Shown: positions 1 through 7,191 of the stretch, piece by piece
Numbering within the stretch: position 1 is the first letter of the stretch
Layout: each line of letters begins with the position of its first letter
Assembly (NCBI GenBank): GCA_035699705.1
Contig: DASSPI010000052.1
Span: forward strand, 1-21,775
Length of the DNA stretch: 21,775 nucleotides
Source: CANKHA01 sp035699705
GTDB taxonomy: Bacteria > Pseudomonadota > Alphaproteobacteria > Rhizobiales > Xanthobacteraceae
Direction: 5' to 3'
Position numbers and translations under genes: made by a program
The notes under the pieces: model-generated
Database searches by the model: none
Told to the model about the DNA's origin: nothing
Seen by the model: the letters and a program-made list of their open reading frames with translations, nothing else

Positions 1-1
1 G

Positions 2-166
2 GTGGAGACTGAGGAGCAGCGCGTGCTGCTGCGGCTCGCCGGCTGCGACGAGATGCAGGGCTTCCTGTTCGCGCGGCCCGGGCCGCGGCAGACGATCGAC
101 GCGCTGCTGCTGGAAGCGAAGCTGCAAGCCGCGCGCGGTCACAAAGGCACGGCGCAAGCCTCCTGA
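2..166 (+). CDS. EAL-domain cyclic-di-GMP phosphodiesterase, C-terminal fragment
   Basis: An open frame enters from the left edge and ends with TGA at 164-166, giving the last 54 residues of a protein. It reads VETEEQ, then LLRLAGCDEMQGFLFARP. Known family: this is the typical end of EAL domains, where an E-T-x-E-Q strand/helix is followed by L-x-x-x-G-C-D-x-x-Q-G-[FY] and a P-rich segment. EAL domains hydrolyse cyclic di-GMP to linear pGpG in the cytoplasm. The catalytic EAL motif and any GGDEF or sensor domain lie outside the window, so activity and full architecture cannot be judged. The tail after the EAL core (QAARGHKGTAQAS) is short and low-complexity. Confidence 0.85.
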   Translation: METEEQRVLLRLAGCDEMQGFLFARPGPRQTIDALLLEAKLQAARGHKGTAQAS

Positions 167-300
167 TCCGGACGCCCGTGCAGACGGCCAGCTTTTGTAC
201 GAGATGCGAAATCGCGGCGGGACATCGGCGTTGCGCCAAGCATAGCCGGCGCGACTCCGCCGATGGCCGACTAGGCCAGCGGCCCTCGGATGATGCGCCG

Positions 301-316
301 TTAACCCGACATTAAC
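301..316 (+). promoter_or_regulatory. CtrA-like binding site (TTAA-N7-TTAAC)
   Basis: The bases read TTAA, seven bases (CCCGACA), then TTAAC. This matches exactly the CtrA recognition sequence known from alphaproteobacteria. It lies about 50 bp before the ATG of the small helix-turn-helix gene at 367, where a regulator of transcription would act. The sequence match is direct; binding by CtrA is inferred. In such GC-rich DNA two TTAA words at this spacing are unlikely by chance, and I noticed no second perfect copy in the window. Confidence 0.55.
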
Positions 317-366
317 CATGAGCCGGGCAAGATTCGGCCTGTGAACCACAGCGAAGGATCCTCTTC

Positions 367-666
367 ATGCGCGTGCGGCTGAAGGCGGACGGGCGTCTGG
401 TCGAGATCATGGCAGACGGCAGCGAGCGCGCGATGGCCGCCGGCGTTGCGTCGATGAAGCCGCAGGAAAGCCAGGCCGCTTATGCGCGGCGCGTGCGCGC
501 GGCCACCGGTCTGACGCAAGCGGATTTCGCCGCGCGGCTCGGCGTTCCGGTGGAAACGGTACGGAATTGGGAGCAGGGCAAACGCGCGCCGCGCGGTCCG
601 GCGCGGGCGCTGCTCAAGTTGATCGAGCGGGCCCCTGATCTCGCCTTTGCCGCATTGGCGCACTGA
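367..666 (+). CDS. Small XRE-type helix-turn-helix regulator
   Basis: The 99-residue protein has a basic N-terminus (MRVRLKADGRLVEI) and a compact XRE/Cro-like helix-turn-helix at about residues 40-86. The first helix is TQADFAARLG (50-59) and the recognition helix PVETVRNWEQG (61-71), followed by K-R-x-P-R-G-P-A-x-x-L-L. Known family: this fold appears in HigA/NadS-type antitoxins and stand-alone regulators. No toxin-like gene adjoins it, so an antitoxin role is unsupported and a solitary DNA-binding regulator is more likely. The ATG at 367 is preceded by GAAGGA at a suitable spacing, and a CtrA-like site lies upstream at 301-316, suggesting cell-cycle control. Targets are unknown. Confidence 0.8.
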   Translation: MRVRLKADGRLVEIMADGSERAMAAGVASMKPQESQAAYARRVRAATGLTQADFAARLGVPVETVRNWEQGKRAPRGPARALLKLIERAPDLAFAALAH

Positions 667-932
667 GCTCATTGGGCCGGTAAAGCGTTACGCCCGCGGA
701 ATACGGCTCGAGCCAGACCTCGAAGCTTTGCAGTTTCGGATTTGGCCGTTTTCAACGACCTTTTCTCAGCCATCTCAGCCCACGCTTTGCCGCAGCAAGG
801 CCCTTCGGACCCGAACCGGCATGGACCTCCGGTCGCGAAACGAAGACCTGCTTTTTGTGTATCCGGTCAAAAACCGCGGTTGGCAAGGGATACCGGCCCC
901 GGCATTCTGCACAAGCTGCCAAGGAAGCGATC

Positions 933-1733
933 ATGTCTGCCGTGACGGCGCAAAATAAGGTCATTCCTGCCATCGGTCTGGGGACCTGGGAGCTGCGCGG
1001 CCGCGTCTGCGCCCGCATCGTCGAACAGGCGCTGCGGCTCGGCTATCGTCACCTCGACACTGCGGAAATGTATGACAATGAGCGCGATGTCGGGGAGGGG
1101 CTGCACGCCTCCGGCCTGAAGCGCGACGATGTCTTCGTGACCACCAAAGTTTGGCCCACGCATTTTTCTCCACCGGAGCTGGAGCGCGCCGCCAAAGATA
1201 GCCTGACGCGCCTGCGTCTGACCGACGTCGACCTCCTGCTGCTGCATTGGCCGAGTTCGAGGATCCCGCTCTCCGAAACCATCGGCGCCTTATGCAAAGT
1301 CAAGCACGCGGGCCTGACGCGCCACATCGGGCTGTCGAATTTCACCGGCGAAGTCCTCGAGGAGGCGGTGAAGCTGAGCACCGAACCGCTGATCTGCAAC
1401 CAGATCGAGATCCATCCCTTTCTCGATCAATCCGCGGCTGTCGCGGCGAGCCGAGCACACGGCATGACGGTGGTCGCCTATAGCCCGGTCGCCAAGGGCG
1501 CCGTCAGGCAGAATGCCGTGCTTGCGGGTATCGGCAAGGCGCACCGCAAGACCGCGGCGCAGGTGAGCCTGCGCTTTCTGCTGCAACAAGGATTCGTGGT
1601 GATCCCCCGCACCAGCAAAGTGGAGCGGCTATCGGAAAACATTGCCGTCTTCGATTTCGAATTGTCGCCGCAGGAGATGGAGGAAATCCAAAAGCTCGCG
1701 CGGCCTGACGGCAGCGTGTTGACGTCGTCATGA
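933..1733 (+). CDS. Aldo/keto reductase
   Basis: This 266-residue protein is a cytoplasmic NAD(P)H-dependent oxidoreductase that reduces aldehydes or ketones. The AKR signature is complete. It opens with IPAIGLGTWELRG, and the catalytic tetrad is readable as Asp42 (HLDTAEMYDNE), Tyr47, Lys72 (VTTKVWP) and His105 (LLLLHWPS). Further downstream come GLSNFTGE, QIEIHPF and the C-terminal cofactor segment VVIPRTSKVERLSEN. It most resembles the 2,5-diketo-D-gluconate reductase-like branch; the substrate cannot be told. The frame is open back to 855, but the ATG at 933 gives the normal family N-terminus and has AAGGA before it, so it is chosen. Its stop overlaps the queC start (ATGA, 1730-1733), so the two genes are probably co-translated, although no role for an AKR in queuosine synthesis is known to me. 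Confidence 0.92.
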   Translation: MSAVTAQNKVIPAIGLGTWELRGRVCARIVEQALRLGYRHLDTAEMYDNERDVGEGLHASGLKRDDVFVTTKVWPTHFSPPELERAAKDSLTRLRLTDVDLLLLHWPSSRIPLSETIGALCKVKHAGLTRHIGLSNFTGEVLEEAVKLSTEPLICNQIEIHPFLDQSAAVAASRAHGMTVVAYSPVAKGAVRQNAVLAGIGKAHRKTAAQVSLRFLLQQGFVVIPRTSKVERLSENIAVFDFELSPQEMEEIQKLARPDGSVLTSS

Positions 1734-2449
1734 TCGCAGAGCCAAGCCCTGACGCTGCGCTTGTGCTGTTCTCCGGCGGGCAGGATTCCACCGTCTGTCT
1801 CGCCTGGGCGCTGCAGCGCTTTGCCCGCGTGGAGACAATCGGCTTCGACTATGGCCAGCGGCATGCGGTGGAGATGGCGGTGCGGCCGCGCCTGCGACAA
1901 AAACTTGCCGCCTTGCGCGCGGATTGGGCATCGCGGCTTGGCGAGGATCATGTGTTGAAGCTCGATGCGCTCGGCGCGATTTCCGACACCGCGCTGACGC
2001 GCGAGACCACGATCGAAATGGCGGCATCCGGCCTGCCGACCACTTTCGTTCCCGGACGCAATCTTGCCTTCCTGACATTTGCCGGTGCGCTCGCCTATCG
2101 CCGCGGCCTTCGGCATCTTGTCGCCGGCATGTGCGAGACCGATTATTCCGGTTATCCCGACTGCCGCGACGACACCATCAAGGCCATGCAGGTGGCGCTC
2201 GGGCTCGGCATGGAGCGCCGCTTTGTCATTCACACGCCGCTGATGTGGATCGACAAGGCGGCGACCTTCGCGCTGGCGGAGGAACTCGGCGGCCAATCTC
2301 TGCTCGATCTGGTAATCGAGGAAACCCATAGTTGTTATCGTGGCGAGCGCACGCAGCGGCATGCCTGGGGCTATGGCTGCGGCGAATGTCCGGCCTGCAA
2401 GCTGCGGGCAGAAGGCTTTGCCCGCTTCCGCGCTGCGCGCGCGACCTGA
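1730..2449 (+). CDS. queC: 7-cyano-7-deazaguanine synthase QueC
   Basis: QueC uses ATP and ammonia to convert 7-carboxy-7-deazaguanine to preQ0, the precursor of the tRNA base queuosine. The 239-residue protein has the N-type ATP pyrophosphatase P-loop SGGQDS at residues 15-20 and the family segments TTFVPGRNLAFLTFAGALA and ETDYSGYPDCRDD. Its C-terminal zinc site is Cys202, Cys217, Cys220 and Cys223 (CYRGE, then GCGECPAC). Length and motifs are normal. Its ATG overlaps the stop of the aldo/keto reductase by four bases, indicating translational coupling. No other preQ0 gene (queD, queE, folE) is in the window, so those must lie elsewhere. No preQ1 riboswitch is visible in front of the cluster. 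Confidence 0.96.
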   Translation: MIAEPSPDAALVLFSGGQDSTVCLAWALQRFARVETIGFDYGQRHAVEMAVRPRLRQKLAALRADWASRLGEDHVLKLDALGAISDTALTRETTIEMAASGLPTTFVPGRNLAFLTFAGALAYRRGLRHLVAGMCETDYSGYPDCRDDTIKAMQVALGLGMERRFVIHTPLMWIDKAATFALAEELGGQSLLDLVIEETHSCYRGERTQRHAWGYGCGECPACKLRAEGFARFRAARAT

Positions 2450-2457
2450 CCGCAGTC

Positions 2458-3252
2458 ATGTTCTTTCCGCTTTCCAAGATACTTGGCTTTCTCGCGCTTC
2501 CCTCCAACCTGGTGATGCTCGCCGGCCTTGTCGGCGCGGCGCTGCTCGTCACGCGGCGCAGGCGTCTCGGGCAGGGGATGATGATCGCGAGCCTGCTCGC
2601 GCTTGCCATCGCCGGCTGGTCGCCGCTCGGCAATTGGCTGATGGCGCCGCTGGAGGATCGCTTTCCGGCGTGGCGGGGCGCGGGCGGGCAGGACGGCATC
2701 ACCGGCATTATCATCCTGGGCGGCGCGATTTCGCCCGACGTCTCGGATGCGCGCGGCCGCGTGGCGCTCAATGAATCCGCGGAGCGCATGACCGTGGCCG
2801 CCGACCTCGCCCGGCGCTATCCGGCGGCGCGGGTGGTCTTTTCCGGCGGCAGCGGAAAACTCCTGGGCGGCGCGGCCGAAGCCGATTTCGTGCTGCCGCT
2901 GTTCGAGAGTTTCGGCATCGCGCGCGAGCGCATCACGCTGGAAGCCCGCTCGCGCAATACCGCGGAGAATGCGCGCTTCACCAAAGAACTGGTGCAGCCG
3001 AAAGCCCGCGAGCGCTGGCTGCTGGTCACCTCGGCTTATCACATGCCGCGCGCCGTCGGCATTTTCCGCCGTGAAGGCTTTGCCGTGGAAGCCTACCCAG
3101 TCGATTGGCGGACGCGGGCAGGGGATGCGTTCACGCCCTTTGCCGCCTTGTCGGCGGGCCTCGCCCGCACCGACGCCGCCGTGCATGAGTGGCTTGGGCT
3201 TGTTGCCTATTGGATGGCTGGCCGGAGTTCCGACTTGTGGCCTGGGCCATAA
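2458..3252 (+). CDS. YdcF/ElyC-like DUF218 membrane protein
   Basis: The 264-residue protein begins with two hydrophobic segments (about residues 1-30 and 38-57) and continues with a DUF218 domain, probably on the periplasmic side. Domain motifs are GIIILGGAISPDVS, a short R-x-A-L-N-E-S-A-E-R segment, VVFSGGSGKL, the conserved AEADFV, SRNTAENARF and LLVTSAYHMPRA. Known family: DUF218 proteins such as ElyC and SanA affect envelope integrity and peptidoglycan precursor supply, but their reaction is unsettled. The ATG at 2458 is chosen because it begins the first membrane segment and sits 8 bp after the queC stop. A longer frame from 2332 would run through the queC zinc-site region. It is probably the last gene of the AKR-queC transcript. 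Confidence 0.85.
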   Translation: MFFPLSKILGFLALPSNLVMLAGLVGAALLVTRRRRLGQGMMIASLLALAIAGWSPLGNWLMAPLEDRFPAWRGAGGQDGITGIIILGGAISPDVSDARGRVALNESAERMTVAADLARRYPAARVVFSGGSGKLLGGAAEADFVLPLFESFGIARERITLEARSRNTAENARFTKELVQPKARERWLLVTSAYHMPRAVGIFRREGFAVEAYPVDWRTRAGDAFTPFAALSAGLARTDAAVHEWLGLVAYWMAGRSSDLWPGP

Positions 3253-3407
3253 TTCTTCAACGGGATATTGCGCGACGCCAAGGTGGGCGCAGATGTCGGT
3301 GGCGTCGATCCGGACGGAGCCGGTCGCGGCTTGGCGGTTTATTCATTGCGACACCGGCCGAAGCGCGTTGCTCCGGCCGGGTCGTAGTTCATCAAAGCCG
3401 GCAATCA

Positions 3408-4766
3408 CTATTGAAGGTATTTGGAAACAGCCGTCTTGGTTTCCTTCAGGCGCCGGGTGTTATCGTTGGCGGCGCTGCCGATCACGACACCACCGGTCGC
3501 CTGGATCGTTGAAGAACTGAACCAATTGATCCGGGTGCAGAACAATCCTACCGCAGAGCATGCGTCGGCATAGGCCATAACCGTCCGCATTTTTTTAGGC
3601 TTGTTCACAAAGCCATGGTTGTAACCCGGCTTGGCGTTATCAACGTAACGATCGTGCCGCGCGCCCATGTTGTGCCCGATCTCGTGGTGGAAGCTGAGAT
3701 TGGTCACGCAGGTCCAGTTCATCACCGAGTAGCCAAAAATCGCGGTCGCTGCACTCGGCATCGGCTGTGCAGCATTTGGTGAACTTCCGGGGAACCATGC
3801 GATCCCGCAGAAGCTCGGATCGTTTTTGCGGAAGAGCGCGACCAGGTCAGCCTTCCGGGCGGTGCGTTGCGAACGGACGCCAGCAAAAGCGTTGGGGTTG
3901 GTCGGCGTGTTAATATTGCTGACGTTTTCGAGATCTTCAAAAATGCTCGGATTCTCGTTGTAGTTCACTTGCATGGGTGTACCGGCGAGCTGCAGGACAA
4001 GCGCCATGCCGCCGCGCTTATAAGCCTGGTTGGCCAGGGCGATCGCTTTGTTGATTTCAGTCAAAATATTCTTGCCGCTAGCCACCGCCTCAATCTTGGA
4101 TTTGCCCGTATAGGCCACCAGAACACGAATGACGGTGTTCGCCCTCGTGTCCTCTTCGGCCGCGTTTTGCTCCGGCTCCTGATTGGGTTGCGCGCCAGAT
4201 GCGACCGGCGGGATCGCGGGCGGCGCTTCGGGAGGGAACTTGGCCGGATCCAGTTCGGTGATCCGGTGCACGTTGCCGCTAACGTGATCGATGCTGAACA
4301 AGCGGTCGTCGAGCTGCACGCGGCCGCTGATAGTGCCGTTCTTGACAATCAGAAGCGCTTCGTAGACGCCCTTACCGGGAACTTCACCCTCCCAGATGTA
4401 ACCGCTGTCCGCGTTGGCTTTCACATCCGTGCGGCGGAAGGTTTCCGAGACGTCGTTAAACAGATTGAGCCGAACGGAATCCCCTGCAAGCCGCTTGGCC
4501 CGTGACTCGCGGTCGGCGGCAGTATCGGCGCCTGCCGGCGCGATACTGCGGGTCAGAACGTTCGCGTCCACGCGTACGAGGCGTTCACGCTTGGCCTGCG
4601 GCACAGATTTGCTGCGGCTTGCTGCGGCTGCTGTATCCGACGCGGTGGCCGGAAGGAACAACGACTGTGCCGTCGCCGGGCCTGAGCTCGCGGCCAGCGT
4701 ACCGGCAAAAGTAAAGGTTGCAGCAATGATGAGCGCTAAGCTGCGCAGCGCGTGCGTGGTGATCAT
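3408..4766 (-). CDS. Secreted M12B (reprolysin-like) zinc metalloprotease
   Basis: The 452-residue protein has a signal peptide (MITTHALRSLALIIAATF, to about residue 34), a propeptide-like region (about 50-205, with a W-x-G-x-V-P-G segment at 125-131) and a metzincin catalytic domain. The zinc site HEIGHNMGARHD (361-372) matches HExxHxxGxxHD exactly, and Met397 in TVMAYADAC fits the Met-turn. Known family: M12B proteases cleave proteins outside the cell and are often made as inactive precursors. A Pro/Glu/Ala-rich linker (about 178-208) separates the propeptide-like part from the protease, and several Cys (320, 353, 403, 410) could form disulfides. The ATG at 4766 has GGGGGAG before it; the frame extends to 4889 but without a plausible start there. 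By eye its base composition is less GC-rich than its neighbours. Confidence 0.88.
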   Translation of the reverse strand: MITTHALRSLALIIAATFTFAGTLAASSGPATAQSLFLPATASDTAAAASRSKSVPQAKRERLVRVDANVLTRSIAPAGADTAADRESRAKRLAGDSVRLNLFNDVSETFRRTDVKANADSGYIWEGEVPGKGVYEALLIVKNGTISGRVQLDDRLFSIDHVSGNVHRITELDPAKFPPEAPPAIPPVASGAQPNQEPEQNAAEEDTRANTVIRVLVAYTGKSKIEAVASGKNILTEINKAIALANQAYKRGGMALVLQLAGTPMQVNYNENPSIFEDLENVSNINTPTNPNAFAGVRSQRTARKADLVALFRKNDPSFCGIAWFPGSSPNAAQPMPSAATAIFGYSVMNWTCVTNLSFHHEIGHNMGARHDRYVDNAKPGYNHGFVNKPKKMRTVMAYADACSAVGLFCTRINWFSSSTIQATGGVVIGSAANDNTRRLKETKTAVSKYLQ

Positions 4767-4790
4767 CGGAACTCCCCCAGCTGAGATCAC

Positions 4791-4807
4791 ATTATAATAT
4801 AACAATA
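4791..4807 (-). promoter_or_regulatory. Candidate promoter of the metalloprotease gene
   Basis: Reading the reverse strand, a perfect TATAAT lies at 4796-4791, 25 bases before the protease ATG, inside an unusually AT-rich patch. A TATTGT (4807-4802) lies just upstream and pairs at 18 bp with TTGCGG (4831-4826). I see no good -35 box at the right spacing for the TATAAT itself, so either hexamer could be the real -10 element. Confidence 0.4.
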
Positions 4808-5019
4808 CGCCTCCGCTCGGGATACCCGCAAAAAATGTGAAGCTTTTTGGCCGGCGCGGGGAGCGTTTCCAGAGTATTTCGCAGAACAATCAAATACGGC
4901 GGGTCACTGTTTAAGCGATTGTATTAGCGACAATTTAAGCTGGGTCAGCCGCCCGATTCGGCCGAATGCCGTGCAGGCCTTGGGTTTTCCAGCGGACGCA
5001 TGGGGGCATTGTCACCCTC

Positions 5020-5703
5020 CTAGTCCTTGGCGATGGCGCGCTGCGCCGCGGAGCCGAATTGCCGCCGCCACATCACGAGGACCACGCCGGCGGTGGTGAC
5101 GATGAAGGGGAGTGGCCCCACGAACCAGCCGAGGTAACCGAGCGCGAAGAAAAAGGCGCGCTGCCCGCGGTTGAATTGCCGCCCGGCATCGGACAGCACC
5201 TGCGCGGCGGTGCGGACATAGTCCTGCGCTTCCGGCGTGTCTTTTTCGGATGCCGGCGGAGCGGCGCCGAGCATGATCGCCACGTAATTGAACAGCCGGT
5301 AGGACCAGGCGAACTTGAAGAAGGCATAGACTAGGATGGTGGCGAGCCCGAGTGTCTTGGCTTCCCATTGCAGCCGCGTCGGCACCACGCCGAAGGGCAG
5401 CGCAGCGACCAGCGAAATGAGGTCGCCGCTGGAATTGAACAAGGTGAGCGCGCCGCCGATCGCGAGTAATGAGGTGGAGGCAAAAAAGGCGGTACCGTTC
5501 TGCAGCGAGGCCGACACCTGGCCGTCGAGCATGCGCATCTCACGGCGCAGCATCTGCTGCATCCACTGTTCGCGGTAGCGATTCATCCGCATGTTCAGGC
5601 CGCGCTGGCCGTAAAGCGTGCGGTCGAGCGCAAGCGCATAGGCCGCCCAGGCGGTGACGAACCAGATAAAGGCAAAGTAATCCAGGGTGGAAAATCCGAG
5701 CAT
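5020..5703 (-). CDS. DUF599 family membrane protein
   Basis: The 227-residue protein has four or five hydrophobic segments, near residues 5-25, 70-90, 94-108, 117-135 and 195-215. The region MNRYREQWMQQMLRREMRMLDGQ is a charged amphipathic cytoplasmic stretch, followed by LQNGTAFFASTSLLAIGGAL, typical of DUF599. Known family: DUF599 proteins are conserved in proteobacteria and have no established function. It lies 69 bp downstream of the MFS gene on the same strand and probably belongs to that transcript. The ATG at 5703 follows a GGAAACGAG stretch. The start and length agree with the family as I know it. Confidence 0.8.
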   Translation of the reverse strand: MLGFSTLDYFAFIWFVTAWAAYALALDRTLYGQRGLNMRMNRYREQWMQQMLRREMRMLDGQVSASLQNGTAFFASTSLLAIGGALTLFNSSGDLISLVAALPFGVVPTRLQWEAKTLGLATILVYAFFKFAWSYRLFNYVAIMLGAAPPASEKDTPEAQDYVRTAAQVLSDAGRQFNRGQRAFFFALGYLGWFVGPLPFIVTTAGVVLVMWRRQFGSAAQRAIAKD

Positions 5704-5772
5704 CGACTCGTTTCCGTGAATTCCGCGTCATGCTGCATCGGCAGCCCACGGCGGGCAATAGCCGAGGCCCGG

Positions 5773-7191
5773 TCAGGTCACCCGGTCGTCGGGCGTCACG
5801 CTGGAGCTCGACTTGCGGTTGGCCATCTCGGCGCCGGCATCCTTGTGCAGGCCCATGAAGATAAAGACCGCAGAGGCGGAAATGGCGCCGACAATCAGGA
5901 AGGCGGGGCGGAAATCGTCCGTGGTGAGCGTGCCGCTGTCGTTAAAGCGGTTGGTTATTTCGACCAGCAGCGCGCCGACCGCGACGCCGCAGGAAATGGA
6001 AACCTGCTGCAAGACGCTCACCAGCGACGTCGCCGTGCTCATGCGCTGCGACGGCACATCGGCATAGGCGAGCGTGTTGATGCTGGTGAATTCCAGTGAA
6101 CGGAAAAAACCGCCGACCACAAGGATCAGGAACATCGCGGTAATCGGGGTGGTTTCGGTGAAGATCGCGCATGCGGCCAGCAGCGCGCCGCTGATGACCG
6201 CGTTCGGCACCAGGATATTTTTAAAGCCGAAATTTTTCAGCAGCGGCGCGATGACCGGTTTCATCAGCAGCGCGCCGAACGATCCCGCGAAGGTGATGAG
6301 TCCGGACTGGAAAGGATTCATCTTCAGGCCGAGTTGCAGCATCAGCGGCATCAGGAAGGGCCAGGCACCGATGCCGAGACGGAACAGAAAGCCGCCCGTT
6401 ACGGTGGCGCGGAAGGTCGGGATCGACAGCAGCGACAGGTCCAGCACCGGCGCCGGATGGCGCTTCGCATGCCGTACATACAGCACGAGGAACACTGCCC
6501 CGGCCGCGGTGAGCACCAGCACCGGGGTCAGCGGCAGAAGGTCGAGACCTGCCACCGACAGCCCAAAGGCCACGCCGCCAAGGCCGAGGCCTGCAAGCGC
6601 CATTCCGACGAAATCGAAACGTTCCTGCTTTTCGGCGCGGATCTCATCCACGTAAAGCGTCACCAGCACGATGCCGAGTATTCCGATCGGCACGTTGATG
6701 ATGAAGATCCAGTGCCAGGACGCATAGGTGGTGATGAAGCCGCCGATCGGCGGGCCGACCATCGGCCCGATCAGCGCCGGCATGGTGACCCAGGCCATGG
6801 CGTTCAGCAGCGCGCGCCGGTCGATACTGCGCAGGAGGATAAGGCGGCCCACGGGCGTCATCATCGCGCCGCCCACGCCCTGCAGCATCCGGGCGGCGAC
6901 GAAATCGACCAGCGAATTGGACATGGCACAGGCGATCGAGCCGAGGACGAAGACCGTGATGGCGGCGCGGAACACCGTGCGGGTGCCGAAGCGGTCCGCC
7001 ACCCAGCCGCTGGCGGGAATAAAGATGGCGAGCGACAGAAGATAGGACGTGATGGCGAGTTTCAGCGCCAGCGGATTGCTGCCGATGTCGGCGGCGATAG
7101 CCGGAAGCGCGGTGGCGATGACCGTGGAGTCCATGTTTTCCATGAACAGCGCCACGGCCACGATCAGCGAAATCAGACGGGTGTTCGTCAT
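5773..7191 (-). CDS. MFS transporter, DHA2 (EmrB/QacA-like) drug exporter
   Basis: This 472-residue inner-membrane protein is a proton-driven exporter of the 14-helix DHA2 type by sequence style. Motif D1 is recognisable in helix 1 (MENMDSTVIATALPAIA), motif A in loop 2-3 (GWVADRFGTRTVF), and motif C in helix 5 (GPMVGPPIGGFI), followed by the DHA2-typical YASWHWIFIINVPIG. Substrates of such pumps are usually hydrophobic or cationic toxic compounds; none can be inferred here. Its ATG overlaps the stop of the TPR gene in ATGA and lacks a clear Shine-Dalgarno, so translation is likely coupled. No EmrA-type membrane fusion protein adjoins it, so it may act alone to the periplasm. Confidence 0.92.
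   Translation of the reverse strand: MTNTRLISLIVAVALFMENMDSTVIATALPAIAADIGSNPLALKLAITSYLLSLAIFIPASGWVADRFGTRTVFRAAITVFVLGSIACAMSNSLVDFVAARMLQGVGGAMMTPVGRLILLRSIDRRALLNAMAWVTMPALIGPMVGPPIGGFITTYASWHWIFIINVPIGILGIVLVTLYVDEIRAEKQERFDFVGMALAGLGLGGVAFGLSVAGLDLLPLTPVLVLTAAGAVFLVLYVRHAKRHPAPVLDLSLLSIPTFRATVTGGFLFRLGIGAWPFLMPLMLQLGLKMNPFQSGLITFAGSFGALLMKPVIAPLLKNFGFKNILVPNAVISGALLAACAIFTETTPITAMFLILVVGGFFRSLEFTSINTLAYADVPSQRMSTATSLVSVLQQVSISCGVAVGALLVEITNRFNDSGTLTTDDFRPAFLIVGAISASAVFIFMGLHKDAGAEMANRKSSSSVTPDDRVT

Noticed and set aside
367..666. Antitoxin of a toxin-antitoxin pair
   Set aside because: The XRE fold alone would allow it, but no toxin-like gene lies directly before or after.
301..672. 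A 123-codon reverse frame opposite the small helix-turn-helix gene
   Set aside because: The forward frame has a recognisable XRE fold and ribosome site; the reverse one has neither and would end on the CtrA-like site.
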